Source of the DNA: Thermococcus sp.
GTDB lineage: Archaea; Methanobacteriota_B; Thermococci; Thermococcales; Thermococcaceae
NCBI GenBank assembly: GCA_015522395.1
Contig: WAMH01000038.1
Coordinates: 1 to 10,658 of the forward strand
Direction: 5' to 3'
Length of the DNA: 10,658 bases
Part shown: piece after piece, positions 1 to 5,901 of the stretch
Position numbering within the stretch: the stretch's first letter is position 1
Layout: each line of letters starts with the position of its first letter
The notes under the pieces: generated by a model
The model's database searches: none
The model's input: only the letters and a program-made list of their open reading frames with translations
Told to the model about the DNA's origin: nothing
Position numbers and translations under genes: made by a program

Positions 1-2
1 CC

Positions 3-419
3 TTCAGGTATTACCTCTACTCGATCCTGGTGGTCGTTGGCGGACTCTTTCTCGCGGGTATTATGGTTCTGCTCGGGATCTACTCCCTTGCGGGCGCAAC
101 GATGGCCTTTGGAAAGCCCATGGAACACGGTATCGGTGCGGCCGGCGCGGTAATGCTCGCGCTCGGAATAATAGGAATGGTCGCGATTGTCATCCTGGCC
201 ATCTACTTCTCCATCAAGGCATGGCGCGCGACCTACGAAATGACCCACGTTGAGGAATTCAAGAAGACGGCCGACTTCCTGCTCTGGGGAGCTGTAACAC
301 TCATAATCCTCGTTGGATTTTTGCTTCTCCTCGTGGCGGCGGTCTACCAGATACTCGCGTTTGCGAACATGCCCGAGATCCTCGAGAGAGAAAAAACTGA
401 AGAGGGGACGGTCTTCTGA
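3..419 (+). CDS. DUF996-like multi-pass membrane protein, 5' end cut off
   Basis: The reading frame is open from the window edge. Translating upstream of the first possible GTG (base 30) gives FRYYLYSILV, which lines up with FKNYLYAVIA in the middle of the next gene, so the true start lies before the window and about 138 C-terminal residues are visible. Three hydrophobic stretches follow: one at the left edge, one around GAVMLALGIIGMVAIVILAIYF and one around WGAVTLIILVGFLLLLVA. Between the last two lies an amphipathic block (KAWRATYEMTHVEEFKKTADF) that is closely matched in the neighbour (KAWSAMYEITGTKEFSDAANW), and the C-terminal tail is charged. The pattern fits the archaeal DUF996 membrane family, whose function is unknown to me. 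The gene is followed 58 bases later by its paralogue, which has its own promoter. Family assignment is from memory of the motif pattern; membrane location is strongly supported. Confidence 0.75.
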   Translation, partial: FRYYLYSILVVVGGLFLAGIMVLLGIYSLAGATMAFGKPMEHGIGAAGAVMLALGIIGMVAIVILAIYFSIKAWRATYEMTHVEEFKKTADFLLWGAVTLIILVGFLLLLVAAVYQILAFANMPEILEREKTEEGTVF

Positions 420-437
420 TTCCCACCTTTTAGTGTA

Positions 438-449
438 AACTTTTTAAGC
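438..449 (+). promoter_or_regulatory. TATA box of the second DUF996-like gene
   Basis: The AT-rich stretch aaactttttaag lies about 30-40 bases before the ATG at 478, leaving a short leader that carries a GGTGG Shine-Dalgarno-like sequence (469-473). This suggests separate transcription from the upstream paralogue. Confidence 0.5.
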
Positions 450-477
450 TAAACGTTGAGTTTTACACGGTGGTTCC

Positions 478-1119
478 ATGGTCAACGTGGCGGATGAGAA
501 GAACCTCGGTATATGGGGCGCGGTTGTAGCGCTCGTCGGCAGCTTTATTCCTTACGCGGGCAGCGTCATCTCACTCGTGGGATTCATCATGGTCCTCGTT
601 GCCCTTCACAGGATAGGGGAGAAGGTCGGGGACGACAGGCCCTTCAAAAACTACCTCTACGCGGTCATTGCATCGATGTCGGTGCTGATTATAATCCTGA
701 TACTCGCCATCGGGCTCTTTGGGATCTCGGGGATGGGCCTGAAGACGAGCGAGAGCATCTCCGGATCGGTAACGGTAACACCGGGGGAGAACGTTGCCAT
801 AACCCACGAGTACATGGAACCTGAAACGGGCTTTGTGATGTCGATCGTAGGGATACTCCTCCTCGTCGTTCTCGTGGCCATAGTAATTGCATACTTCGAG
901 ATGAAGGCCTGGAGCGCGATGTACGAGATAACCGGGACAAAGGAGTTCAGTGACGCGGCCAACTGGTTCAAATGGGGTGCGGTAACCGCAATAGTGCTCA
1001 TCGGATTCCTGCTCATACTCGTGGCAAAGATATTCGTGATAATGGGCTTCAGCAACATGCCGGAAGAGGTAGGAGATAAGGGAACTGGAGAAGAACACCA
1101 GGAGCCCTTCGTCTGGTAA
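478..1119 (+). CDS. DUF996-like multi-pass membrane protein
   Basis: This 213-residue protein has about five hydrophobic segments: two near residues 12-45 (around GAVVALVGSFIPYAGSVISL and VGFIMVLVAL), one near 61-86, one near 118-142 and one near 165-190. A polar outer loop of about 30 residues (around SESISGSVTVTPGENVAITHEY) separates the third and fourth. The YFEMKAWSAMYEITG motif and the final NMPEEVG tail are shared with the partial gene just upstream, so the two are tandem duplicates. The ATG at 478 is chosen because GGTGG sits 5 bases before it and a TATA box lies about 35 bases upstream. The early glycine and proline-rich helix and overall layout match DUF996 proteins of Thermococcales. 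Function is unknown; a role in the cytoplasmic membrane is certain only as location. Confidence 0.8.
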   Translation: MVNVADEKNLGIWGAVVALVGSFIPYAGSVISLVGFIMVLVALHRIGEKVGDDRPFKNYLYAVIASMSVLIIILILAIGLFGISGMGLKTSESISGSVTVTPGENVAITHEYMEPETGFVMSIVGILLLVVLVAIVIAYFEMKAWSAMYEITGTKEFSDAANWFKWGAVTAIVLIGFLLILVAKIFVIMGFSNMPEEVGDKGTGEEHQEPFVW

Positions 1120-1495
1120 AAACCCAAAGAATCCACTCTCCAACGACTGCGAGAAGGAGCCCTGAAACGATAGAGAACTCGGCCCCGTGCCTCACCGTAG
1201 TCTGTGAAAAGCGTTTACCCTCTAAACCGCCCATCACCAGAGGGATAACCACCGGGGACAGTACAGGGATCAGTTGTAAAGGACCCCACAGATGAAAGCA
1301 GAATCGGTAATACAGAACCTTCTCTTTGAAACCTCCCGAACGGAGGTCGCTATCAGGAGCATCGTGCATACGACGAATTTTTGGTTTATGGGGTAGCCCA
1401 TGGCCAGAGAAACTTAGCTACAAACCCCTGGGGATGTACGGCGTAAAGAACGGCCGCACTGAGCAGGAAGGAGGACCCAGAGCTTGGATCTCGTC
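1100..1495 (-). pseudogene. possible decayed membrane-protein gene
   Basis: This gap between genes has no intact ORF of note, but the minus strand reads as pieces of one membrane protein spread over frames. From about 1475 to 1390 one frame gives SSFLLSAAVLYAVHPQGF followed by FLWPWATP and a stop. A second frame continues from about 1403 with NQKFVVCTMLLIATSVREV. A third, about 1369-1120, gives LWGPLQLIPVLSPVVIPLVM, a charged loop, and then FSIVSGLLLAVVGEWILWVF. The order hydrophobic, loop, hydrophobic is kept across the frame changes, which is the pattern expected from a gene broken by frameshifts. There is no good start or Shine-Dalgarno sequence. GC-rich DNA can give hydrophobic reverse frames by chance, so this is an inference, not a firm call. 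Confidence 0.35.
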
Positions 1496-1536
1496 TCCCA
1501 CAATGGAAGATTTGAGAGGAAGTTTTCGGGGACTTT

Positions 1537-1566
1537 CAAAAACCAATTTTTAAAAATTAAAGTTGC
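1537..1566 (-). terminator. U-rich archaeal terminator of the thioredoxin-like lipoprotein gene
   Basis: Read on the minus strand, the TGA stop at 1567-1569 is followed within about 6 bases by a T-rich run (ttaatttttaaaaattgg then ttttt). Stretches of U directly after the stop are the usual termination signal in Thermococcales. The same AT-rich block could also act as a TATA box for the decayed reading frames beyond it. Confidence 0.5.
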
Positions 1567-2139
1567 TCAGCCGCCGGAAGTGGTGTTGACCGGCATCTCA
1601 TGCTTTACAAAAATGTCGTAGAGCTTCTTCAGTGCCCTCTGAGCCTTTGGATCGTTGTGGGGCATTATGTAGCCCTTGCCACCCACGAAGAGCAACGTAC
1701 CGTTGTTGGTCATGGCCGCGTGGATTATCTGTGGTGTCGCGGTGACGTTGAACTCCCCCTCGATTATTGCCATCAGCGTGCCGTTGTAGGTTATCGCTAT
1801 CGCCGGAACCCCAGTTATCCCCGTGAGCCTGGAGATCTCCTCAAAGAGGCGGTCGTTGGTCTCGTTGTTGAGGAGCTCGTAGTAGGTCAGGGAGGAATTG
1901 CCGTACTCCTGCGGGATCCACTCGTGCATGTGCCTGCAGTGGGGGCATGTCTTGAGGCCGTACATGTAGAAGTGTATCTCGTCGAGGTATATCCTGGTGC
2001 CGTTGACCACGACGTAGTTGGAGTGGGCACCAGCGGAGGTAGTGGAGGTGGAGCCGGTTCCTCCGGAGGAAGTTGATATGCACCCCGCGGCAAAGCCCGC
2101 CAGGAGTAGCACCAAGAGCACCAACCCAAGCTTTCTCAT
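1567..2139 (-). CDS. thioredoxin-fold lipoprotein with CPHC motif
   Basis: This 190-residue protein begins with a lipoprotein signal (MRKLGLVLLVLLLAGFAAGC), with the lipid-attached Cys at residue 20, then a Ser/Thr/Gly-rich linker to about residue 40 that would hold the domain off the membrane surface. The following domain has a CPHC active site at 65-68 (GLKTCPHCRHMHEW) after a short beta strand, and a GVPA segment at 110-113 matching the cis-proline loop of thioredoxin folds, followed by ITYNGTLMAIIEG. Both cysteines are present, so a dithiol/disulfide redox role outside the cell is likely; glutaredoxin-like or DsbA-like proteins often have CPHC. Several NxS/T sites suggest surface glycosylation. 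The ATG at 2137-2139 has GGTGA at 2144-2148 and a TATA box at 2171-2180. It is transcribed away from the helical-repeat gene. The natural partner is not visible. Confidence 0.85.
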   Translation of the reverse strand: MRKLGLVLLVLLLAGFAAGCISTSSGGTGSTSTTSAGAHSNYVVVNGTRIYLDEIHFYMYGLKTCPHCRHMHEWIPQEYGNSSLTYYELLNNETNDRLFEEISRLTGITGVPAIAITYNGTLMAIIEGEFNVTATPQIIHAAMTNNGTLLFVGGKGYIMPHNDPKAQRALKKLYDIFVKHEMPVNTTSGG

Positions 2140-2170
2140 CCAATCACCTGATGTAATTCAGAGGAAGCCG

Positions 2171-2180
2171 GTTATAAATC
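2171..2180 (-). promoter_or_regulatory. TATA box of the thioredoxin-like lipoprotein gene
   Basis: On the minus strand the sequence reads gatttataac, about 35 bases before the ATG. A transcript starting about 25 bases downstream would have a leader of roughly 10 bases holding only the Shine-Dalgarno sequence. Confidence 0.55.
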
Positions 2181-2200
2181 CTACCGCAACCCCAAAGGGA

Positions 2201-2211
2201 ACGTTTAAATC
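2201..2211 (+). promoter_or_regulatory. TATA box of the helical-repeat gene
   Basis: The sequence acgtttaaatc lies about 37 bases before the preferred ATG at 2243. With a start about 25 bases downstream the leader is roughly 10 bases and holds the GGGGGATGA Shine-Dalgarno region. It forms a compact divergent promoter pair with the site at 2171-2180. Confidence 0.5.
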
Positions 2212-2242
2212 CCAGAGTGAACTACTTCGCAGGGGGATGAAC

Positions 2243-2707
2243 ATGCAGGAGTGGTACCGCTCAAGGGGCCTCTACGAGGCTGTGATGAAGCTGGTGGAAT
2301 CCGGAAGAATGTTGGAGGCCCAGAAGATGGCGGAGGGCATACCCGACGAGGTGATCCGCTCAAAGGCGCTGTCGCAGATAGCGCTGGAAGCGGTGAGGAA
2401 AGGAGAAGACTACAGGGACTTCCTCAGTTCGGCCATCGAGGCTGCCCTTGAAATAGGCAAACCCGGGGAATCGACCAAGGCCCTTATGAGCCTCGCCTTT
2501 GAGTTTCTGAACCTCGGAAAGCCGGAGGAGGCCCTGAAGATAGCACGTTACATAAAGGAATTACCCGGGCGATCCAAGGTCGAGGCAGAGGTCGCCCTCT
2601 CGCTGGCCAGGGAAGAAAAGCTGTCGGAGGCTATAGAGATAATCAACGGCATAATGGACGAGGACGTGAAGACTTGGGCGATGTCCCGGCTGGCAAGCCA
2701 GCTTTAG
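2243..2707 (+). CDS. TPR-like helical repeat protein
   Basis: From the preferred ATG this is 154 residues, nearly all alpha helical. A repeat of about 34 residues is visible: G-x-x-x-EA-x-x-x-A-x-x-I-P, then a helix rich in Ala/Leu. Copies start near residue 20 (SGRMLEAQKMAEGIPDEVIR), near 91 (LGKPEEALKIARYIKELPGR) and near 125 (EKLSEAIEIINGIMDEDVKT), with a less regular unit around 55-80. This resembles TPR/Sel1-like scaffold proteins that bind other proteins; Thermococcales encode many short ones with this GKPEEALKIA signature. No signal peptide is present, so it should be cytoplasmic. An ATG at 2237 is in frame but sits directly against the GGGGG, so the ATG at 2243 with normal spacing is better. 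The open frame runs further upstream but that part overlaps the divergent gene. Partner unknown. Confidence 0.8.
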   Translation: MQEWYRSRGLYEAVMKLVESGRMLEAQKMAEGIPDEVIRSKALSQIALEAVRKGEDYRDFLSSAIEAALEIGKPGESTKALMSLAFEFLNLGKPEEALKIARYIKELPGRSKVEAEVALSLAREEKLSEAIEIINGIMDEDVKTWAMSRLASQL

Positions 2708-2745
2708 CGCTGATCTGCCTATCCCGGTATAAACAAGCAGAAAAA

Positions 2746-2757
2746 ATTTACATAAAT
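2746..2757 (+). promoter_or_regulatory. likely TATA region of the SemiSWEET-like gene
   Basis: The AT-rich atttacataaat lies about 55 bases before the ATG. A second candidate, ggtataaac at 2726-2734, is also possible. A six-T run at 2771-2776 lies between these and the start and may end transcripts from the upstream helical-repeat gene. Confidence 0.35.
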
Positions 2758-2807
2758 GCGTCCACAATCCTTTTTTGGGGTTCTCCCCTGTGGTCTGGGG
2801 TGAGAAG

Positions 2808-3071
2808 ATGAACGCCGTGGCTCTGATAGGTCTAACAGGAATGCTCCTGCTCGTTGGATCGTGGATACCACAGACGTGGGAGACCATAAAGACGAGGCAC
2901 TGTCCATTGAACCTGCAGTTTATAGTCATCTACGTGACGGCATCAACGCTGCTGACGCTCTACGCTTACTTCCAGAGGGACTGGATATTCTTCGCTCTGA
3001 ACTTCCTGGCAGCGCTCCAGAGCGCCGTTAACCTCGTGGTAAAGGTGGGAGAGAAAAGTCAGCGGCCGTAG
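2808..3071 (+). CDS. SemiSWEET-like PQ-loop membrane transporter
   Basis: This 87-residue protein has three membrane segments (about 4-21, 37-54 and 59-78), the size and layout of a single SemiSWEET triple-helix bundle. The first helix ends in WIPQTWETIKTR, with the Pro-Gln pair at 21-22 that gives the PQ-loop family its name, and LGF-like glycines sit early in helix 1 (GLTGMLLLVGSW). In characterised SemiSWEETs two such subunits form a dimer that moves sugars across the membrane by facilitated diffusion. The substrate cannot be read from the sequence. The ATG at 2808 has GGGGTGA at 2797-2803; an in-frame TTG at 2775 is much weaker. Its stop overlaps the end of the convergent PEBP gene by 13 bases. 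It may alternatively be a PQ-loop protein with a non-sugar substrate. Confidence 0.75.
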   Translation: MNAVALIGLTGMLLLVGSWIPQTWETIKTRHCPLNLQFIVIYVTASTLLTLYAYFQRDWIFFALNFLAALQSAVNLVVKVGEKSQRP

Positions 3072-3604
3072 AGGCCTACTATCTCGCCCCACTGGACAAC
3101 GTGTCCCTCCATGGCCCTCTCGAGCTCTTTTCTCGTCGAGCCCGGTGGGAGGTCGAGTGTCGTATCGAGGGCATACACCTTGAAGTGATAGTGATGTGGC
3201 TTCCCCCTGGGCGGGCACGGACCGGAGTAGCCCACGCTGCCGAAGTCGTTCAAACCCTGAACCATTCTGATAGGTGCCTCGACAACACCCTCCCTTGGAA
3301 CCCCCTTGGGTATCTCGCCGAGTGGAGGCACGTTCCAAGCTATCCAGTGTGTAAAGGTCCCTCCCGGGGCGTCCGGATCGTCTACGATGATAACGAGGCT
3401 CTTCGCATTGGGATCTACGTGGCCGACAAATATAGGCGGGTTGATGTTCTCCCCATCGCAGGTGAATTCCCGGGGTATGTAACCCCCATCGTGAAATACC
3501 GAACCGACCTCAAGCGTCTTGGGAGCGCTCACGTTACCACCCCCGGATATGCATCCGCTCCCGATTAGAAGGGCCGTTATTAAGATGGGAACCAACCACC
3601 TCAT
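3059..3604 (-). CDS. PEBP family (YbhB/RKIP-like) lipoprotein
   Basis: From the ATG at 3602-3604 this is 181 residues. It starts with a lipoprotein signal MRWLVPILITALLIGSGC, lipid Cys at 18, then a short GGGN linker. The rest has all the hallmarks of the phosphatidylethanolamine-binding protein fold: DPDAP at 76-80, THWIAWNVP at 85-93, a GP-C-PP motif at 128-132 and HHYHFKVYALD at 138-147, with a typical TCDGENINPP near 48-57. These residues line the conserved anion-binding pocket. Bacterial and archaeal YbhB-like proteins have no settled function; here the protein would sit on the outer face of the membrane. An upstream GTG at 3625 adds seven residues before a normal signal peptide and lacks a Shine-Dalgarno sequence, so I prefer the ATG, which may be nearly leaderless. 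Its 3' end overlaps the SemiSWEET gene by 13 bases. Confidence 0.9.
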   Translation of the reverse strand: MRWLVPILITALLIGSGCISGGGNVSAPKTLEVGSVFHDGGYIPREFTCDGENINPPIFVGHVDPNAKSLVIIVDDPDAPGGTFTHWIAWNVPPLGEIPKGVPREGVVEAPIRMVQGLNDFGSVGYSGPCPPRGKPHHYHFKVYALDTTLDLPPGSTRKELERAMEGHVVQWGEIVGLYGR

Positions 3605-3644
3605 ACTCAATTCTAAGTGCCACACCGTAAAAGGGTTTTGCCAA

Positions 3645-3654
3645 AGGTTAAATA
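3645..3654 (+). promoter_or_regulatory. TATA box placed for a leaderless DUF2284 mRNA
   Basis: The sequence aggttaaata is centred about 25 bases before the ATG at 3676, so transcription should begin at or next to the start codon. No Shine-Dalgarno sequence lies in the intervening gcggcgttttggttac, which fits. Confidence 0.5.
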
Positions 3655-3675
3655 CCCCCGCGGCGTTTTGGTTAC

Positions 3676-4137
3676 ATGCGAGTCCTGTGGGAGAGGGAGA
3701 TAGACACTTCGGAGATAGTAGTCTCGCCCCGGCCAGTGTGGAAGTGCAGAACCTGTGCTATGTACGGCAAGAGACCCAGTTGCCCCCCGTATGCTCCAGA
3801 CTGGAAAGAGGCGAGGGAGTGGGTAGGACACTTCAAGAGGGCGGTTCTGGTTAAGTTCTCCATCGATATGGAGGACTTCGAGAACGAGAAGAGAAAGGCC
3901 ATACTTTACCTGCTGAAAAGGGAGACGGAGCTATTCAGGGAGGGTAAGCTCTACGCCATGGCGCTCTTTCCCGGCTCGTGCAACCTCTGCGACGATTGCC
4001 CCTTTGAGAGGGGTGAAGCATGCAGGTTCCCGACGAAGGTGAGACCGAGCATAGACGCTATAGGGATAGAACTAGGAAAGCTCGTGAAGATAGACTTCTC
4101 CGAAAGCGTTTTGTACGGGATGATACTAGTGGAGTAG
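3676..4137 (+). CDS. DUF2284 cysteine-rich metal-binding protein
   Basis: This 153-residue protein has seven cysteines in a clear order: CRTC at 24-27 followed by SCPPYAPDW (Cys36), then CNLCDDC at 102-108 and a final Cys116 in GEACRFPTKVRPS. The SCPPYAP and CPF.RG.AC.FP.. motifs are those of DUF2284, predicted metal-binding proteins, often thought to hold an iron-sulfur cluster or zinc. A helical middle part (about 60-90) is rich in Glu and Lys. No signal peptide, so cytoplasmic. No reaction is known to me. It is the first gene of a likely three-gene operon, with the CARF-like gene starting 9 bases after its stop. It appears to lack a Shine-Dalgarno sequence and to be translated from a leaderless mRNA. 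Whether it works with the next two genes or is merely a co-transcribed housekeeping protein cannot be told here. Confidence 0.85.
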   Translation: MRVLWEREIDTSEIVVSPRPVWKCRTCAMYGKRPSCPPYAPDWKEAREWVGHFKRAVLVKFSIDMEDFENEKRKAILYLLKRETELFREGKLYAMALFPGSCNLCDDCPFERGEACRFPTKVRPSIDAIGIELGKLVKIDFSESVLYGMILVE

Positions 4138-4146
4138 GGACTGAAC

Positions 4147-4632
4147 ATGACAAAGGTTGCCTACGTTACGCTCCTCGGAAGATCACCTTGGGCCCTAGTG
4201 AACACATACTACAAGCTCCTGACCATGGGTAAGAGGGCGGAAAGGGTATACGTCTTCACGGAGGAACGGTACCGGAATAATCTGCCCAAGGTCGTCCATG
4301 CGCTTGAGGCCGTATCGGAGGCGTACAACCTTCACCCAGCCGTAGAGACGGAGGTGGTTCCAAACTACGGCTTCTTCGTCGCGGACAGGAAGTTCAGAGA
4401 GCTCTTCACGAAACTCGAGCGCGAGGGCTACAGAATGGGTCTAGACATCACCTCCGGACGAAAGGCCCTCGTAGCGGCCGCTATAGTCCAGATAAGAGAT
4501 TTCCCAGTAGCGTTCATAGTCTACATGGGGCTAAGGGACCCCGACTTTCCCGACAGGCCTTACATGATGATACCGACCCACATGCAACCGATAAAGAACT
4601 TCCTTGGTGATGAGGACGAGGGGACCCAGTGA
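4147..4632 (+). CDS. standalone CARF-like nucleotide-sensor domain protein (candidate)
   Basis: This 161-residue protein is a single Rossmann-like alpha/beta domain. Strand 1 and its loop read VAYVTLLGRSPWALVNTYYKL (residues 4-24, a G-x-SP-W-x-x-V loop), followed by RVYVFTEER at 33-41. Near residue 100 is GLDITSGRKALVAAAI. The first loop and the D-x-T-S-G-R/T-K motif after strand 4 are the two ligand-binding positions of CARF domains, which bind cyclic oligoadenylates made by type III CRISPR systems. No winged-helix or HEPN nuclease domain follows, so it is a CARF-only protein: either a sensor subunit for another protein or a ring nuclease that degrades the signal. The next gene overlaps it by 23 bases, suggesting coupled translation and a joint function. 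A weak GGGA lies before the ATG. Other Rossmann folds with a similar loop remain possible. Confidence 0.6.
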   Translation: MTKVAYVTLLGRSPWALVNTYYKLLTMGKRAERVYVFTEERYRNNLPKVVHALEAVSEAYNLHPAVETEVVPNYGFFVADRKFRELFTKLEREGYRMGLDITSGRKALVAAAIVQIRDFPVAFIVYMGLRDPDFPDRPYMMIPTHMQPIKNFLGDEDEGTQ

Positions 4633-5611
4633 GATCATAGACAAACCCGAGCTCCAGATACTCATGAACATCCTCGGTGAGATGCGCGTTAGTTATCCTC
4701 TCTACGGGATGGAGCTCCTTCGGGCGAAACCGACGGAGAGGGGCTACCGCGTGGACGTAACAGCGAACAGGAGCGAGTTCAACGGACACGTCCCCGAGCA
4801 CCTTAGCAACGAGCTTCCAACATACACCGACTTCTACGAGACGTTCATATCATCAGGCATAGTCCGCTACGGAAACGTTGAGGAGTTCGCCCAGAACCTT
4901 GAGCTCTACGAGAAGCTGAAGAAGGGTGTTACATTCGCCCCCGACACCAACGTGCTTTACCATCGCTTCATCTCATCTTTTAGGCCGCTCGACGGCTATC
5001 AGATAGTCATCGCAGAAGGGGTAAAGAAGGAGATAGAGAACGCCATGAATTACAAGTACAGGAGCAGGCAGCTCGAAGAGATCGGCAGGGAGGTTCAGAA
5101 GGGGAGTCTGTTGAGAGAGTTCAGCAACAGGAGGACGAAGAAGAGCAGGAAAGCGGCCTACATAGCCCTCAAGGAGTTCGAGGCCCTTAAGAGCAGGATC
5201 ATCATAGCGGAGAACGTGAAGGAACCAACGCACAACAACGACGAGCTTATAGTCAAGAGTCTCAAGCGCTACGACAGGATGACGCCGACGCTCCTCGTCT
5301 TTCTCACCGCGGACATAGCGATCACAGACGTGGCGGAGATGGAGGGGCTGGAGTACTTCCTCTTCAAGTATCCGAGGGAGAACCTCGGAAGACACGACGT
5401 TACAGCCTATCAGCTCAGAACACTCCTCTTCAATCTCGCGGCGGTATTCGGGGTAATCGAGATCAATAGAATTCTGGTATTTGGAGAGTTCGGCGGTAAG
5501 GGAAACCTCAACGAACTGAAGCTGGTCTTTCCGGCGGAGAACAGGACCTATCACGAGTTCGGTTTTCACCTGAGGCTGAGCAGAAAATTGATGAAAGTCA
5601 TGGGTGGCTAA
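4610..5611 (+). CDS. PIN-domain ribonuclease with N- and C-terminal extra domains (candidate)
   Basis: From the ATG at 4610 this is 333 residues. The middle, about 106-255, is a PIN domain: strand 1 with the first acidic residue in FAPDTNVLYHRF (Asp112), a helix with KKEIENAM (Glu141), HNNDELIVKSL (Asp211) and a late strand LLVFLTADIAITD (Asp235). All four acidic positions needed to bind catalytic Mg/Mn are present, so it should be an active single-strand ribonuclease. A basic helical stretch (about 146-190) sits inside. The first 105 residues and the last 75 (with LVFGEFGGKGNLNELKL) match nothing I recognise. The length is over twice that of a VapC toxin, and no VapB-like antitoxin is adjacent. 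TTG 4604 and GTG 4607 are also in frame. Its start lies inside the CARF-like gene and its stop overlaps the convergent gene by four bases. Confidence 0.65.
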   Translation: MRTRGPSEIIDKPELQILMNILGEMRVSYPLYGMELLRAKPTERGYRVDVTANRSEFNGHVPEHLSNELPTYTDFYETFISSGIVRYGNVEEFAQNLELYEKLKKGVTFAPDTNVLYHRFISSFRPLDGYQIVIAEGVKKEIENAMNYKYRSRQLEEIGREVQKGSLLREFSNRRTKKSRKAAYIALKEFEALKSRIIIAENVKEPTHNNDELIVKSLKRYDRMTPTLLVFLTADIAITDVAEMEGLEYFLFKYPRENLGRHDVTAYQLRTLLFNLAAVFGVIEINRILVFGEFGGKGNLNELKLVFPAENRTYHEFGFHLRLSRKLMKVMGG

Positions 5612-5901
5612 GGCCGGTGGGTCTTCACGAAGGTCGCCGTTAGCTCGAGGAGGAACATGAAGCCAGCCAGAAGGACTGCGAACGACGAGAAGAGCCCTCC
5701 AAGCGGGACCAGAATAGAAGACATTACTATACCCCCGACGACAAGCTCCTCCCCCTCCTTTGATTCACCACCATAGCGGTACTCGAGGAAGAAGGTAAGC
5801 AGGTTGAACAGTGCCACAGCAATGTTCTGAATCACGAACATGTAACATAGGAGAAGGAGATCGTAGATCAGGAATGGAACGGCCCAGTAAAGGCGCCTCA
5901 T
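5608..5901 (-). CDS. small multi-pass membrane protein, unknown
   Basis: This 97-residue protein has about four hydrophobic stretches: two back to back at 5-42 (around VPFLIYDLLLLCYMFVIQNI and ALFNLLTFFLEY), then a charged loop YGGESKEGEEL, then two at about 53-90. It has no motif I recognise. The ATG overlaps the stop of the upstream lipoprotein gene in an ATGA (5898-5901), so translation is coupled and the two products probably act together in the membrane. Its TAG stop and the TAA of the PIN gene share the bases 5608-5611 on opposite strands, leaving no intergenic DNA for a terminator. Confidence 0.75.
   Translation of the reverse strand: MRRLYWAVPFLIYDLLLLCYMFVIQNIAVALFNLLTFFLEYRYGGESKEGEELVVGGIVMSSILVPLGGLFSSFAVLLAGFMFLLELTATFVKTHRP

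Noticed and set aside
571..1143. long minus-strand frames opposite the second DUF996-like gene
   Set aside because: Shadow frames rich in His/Arg/Tyr with no start signals; the plus-strand membrane protein explains the region.
2018..2242. N-terminal extension of the helical-repeat protein
   Set aside because: The frame is open but overlaps the divergent lipoprotein gene and both promoters; TATA box and Shine-Dalgarno sequence point to the start near 2243.
4610..5611. VapC-type toxin of a toxin-antitoxin pair
   Set aside because: Far longer than VapC, with large flanking domains; the gene before it is a Rossmann-type domain and not a small DNA-binding antitoxin.
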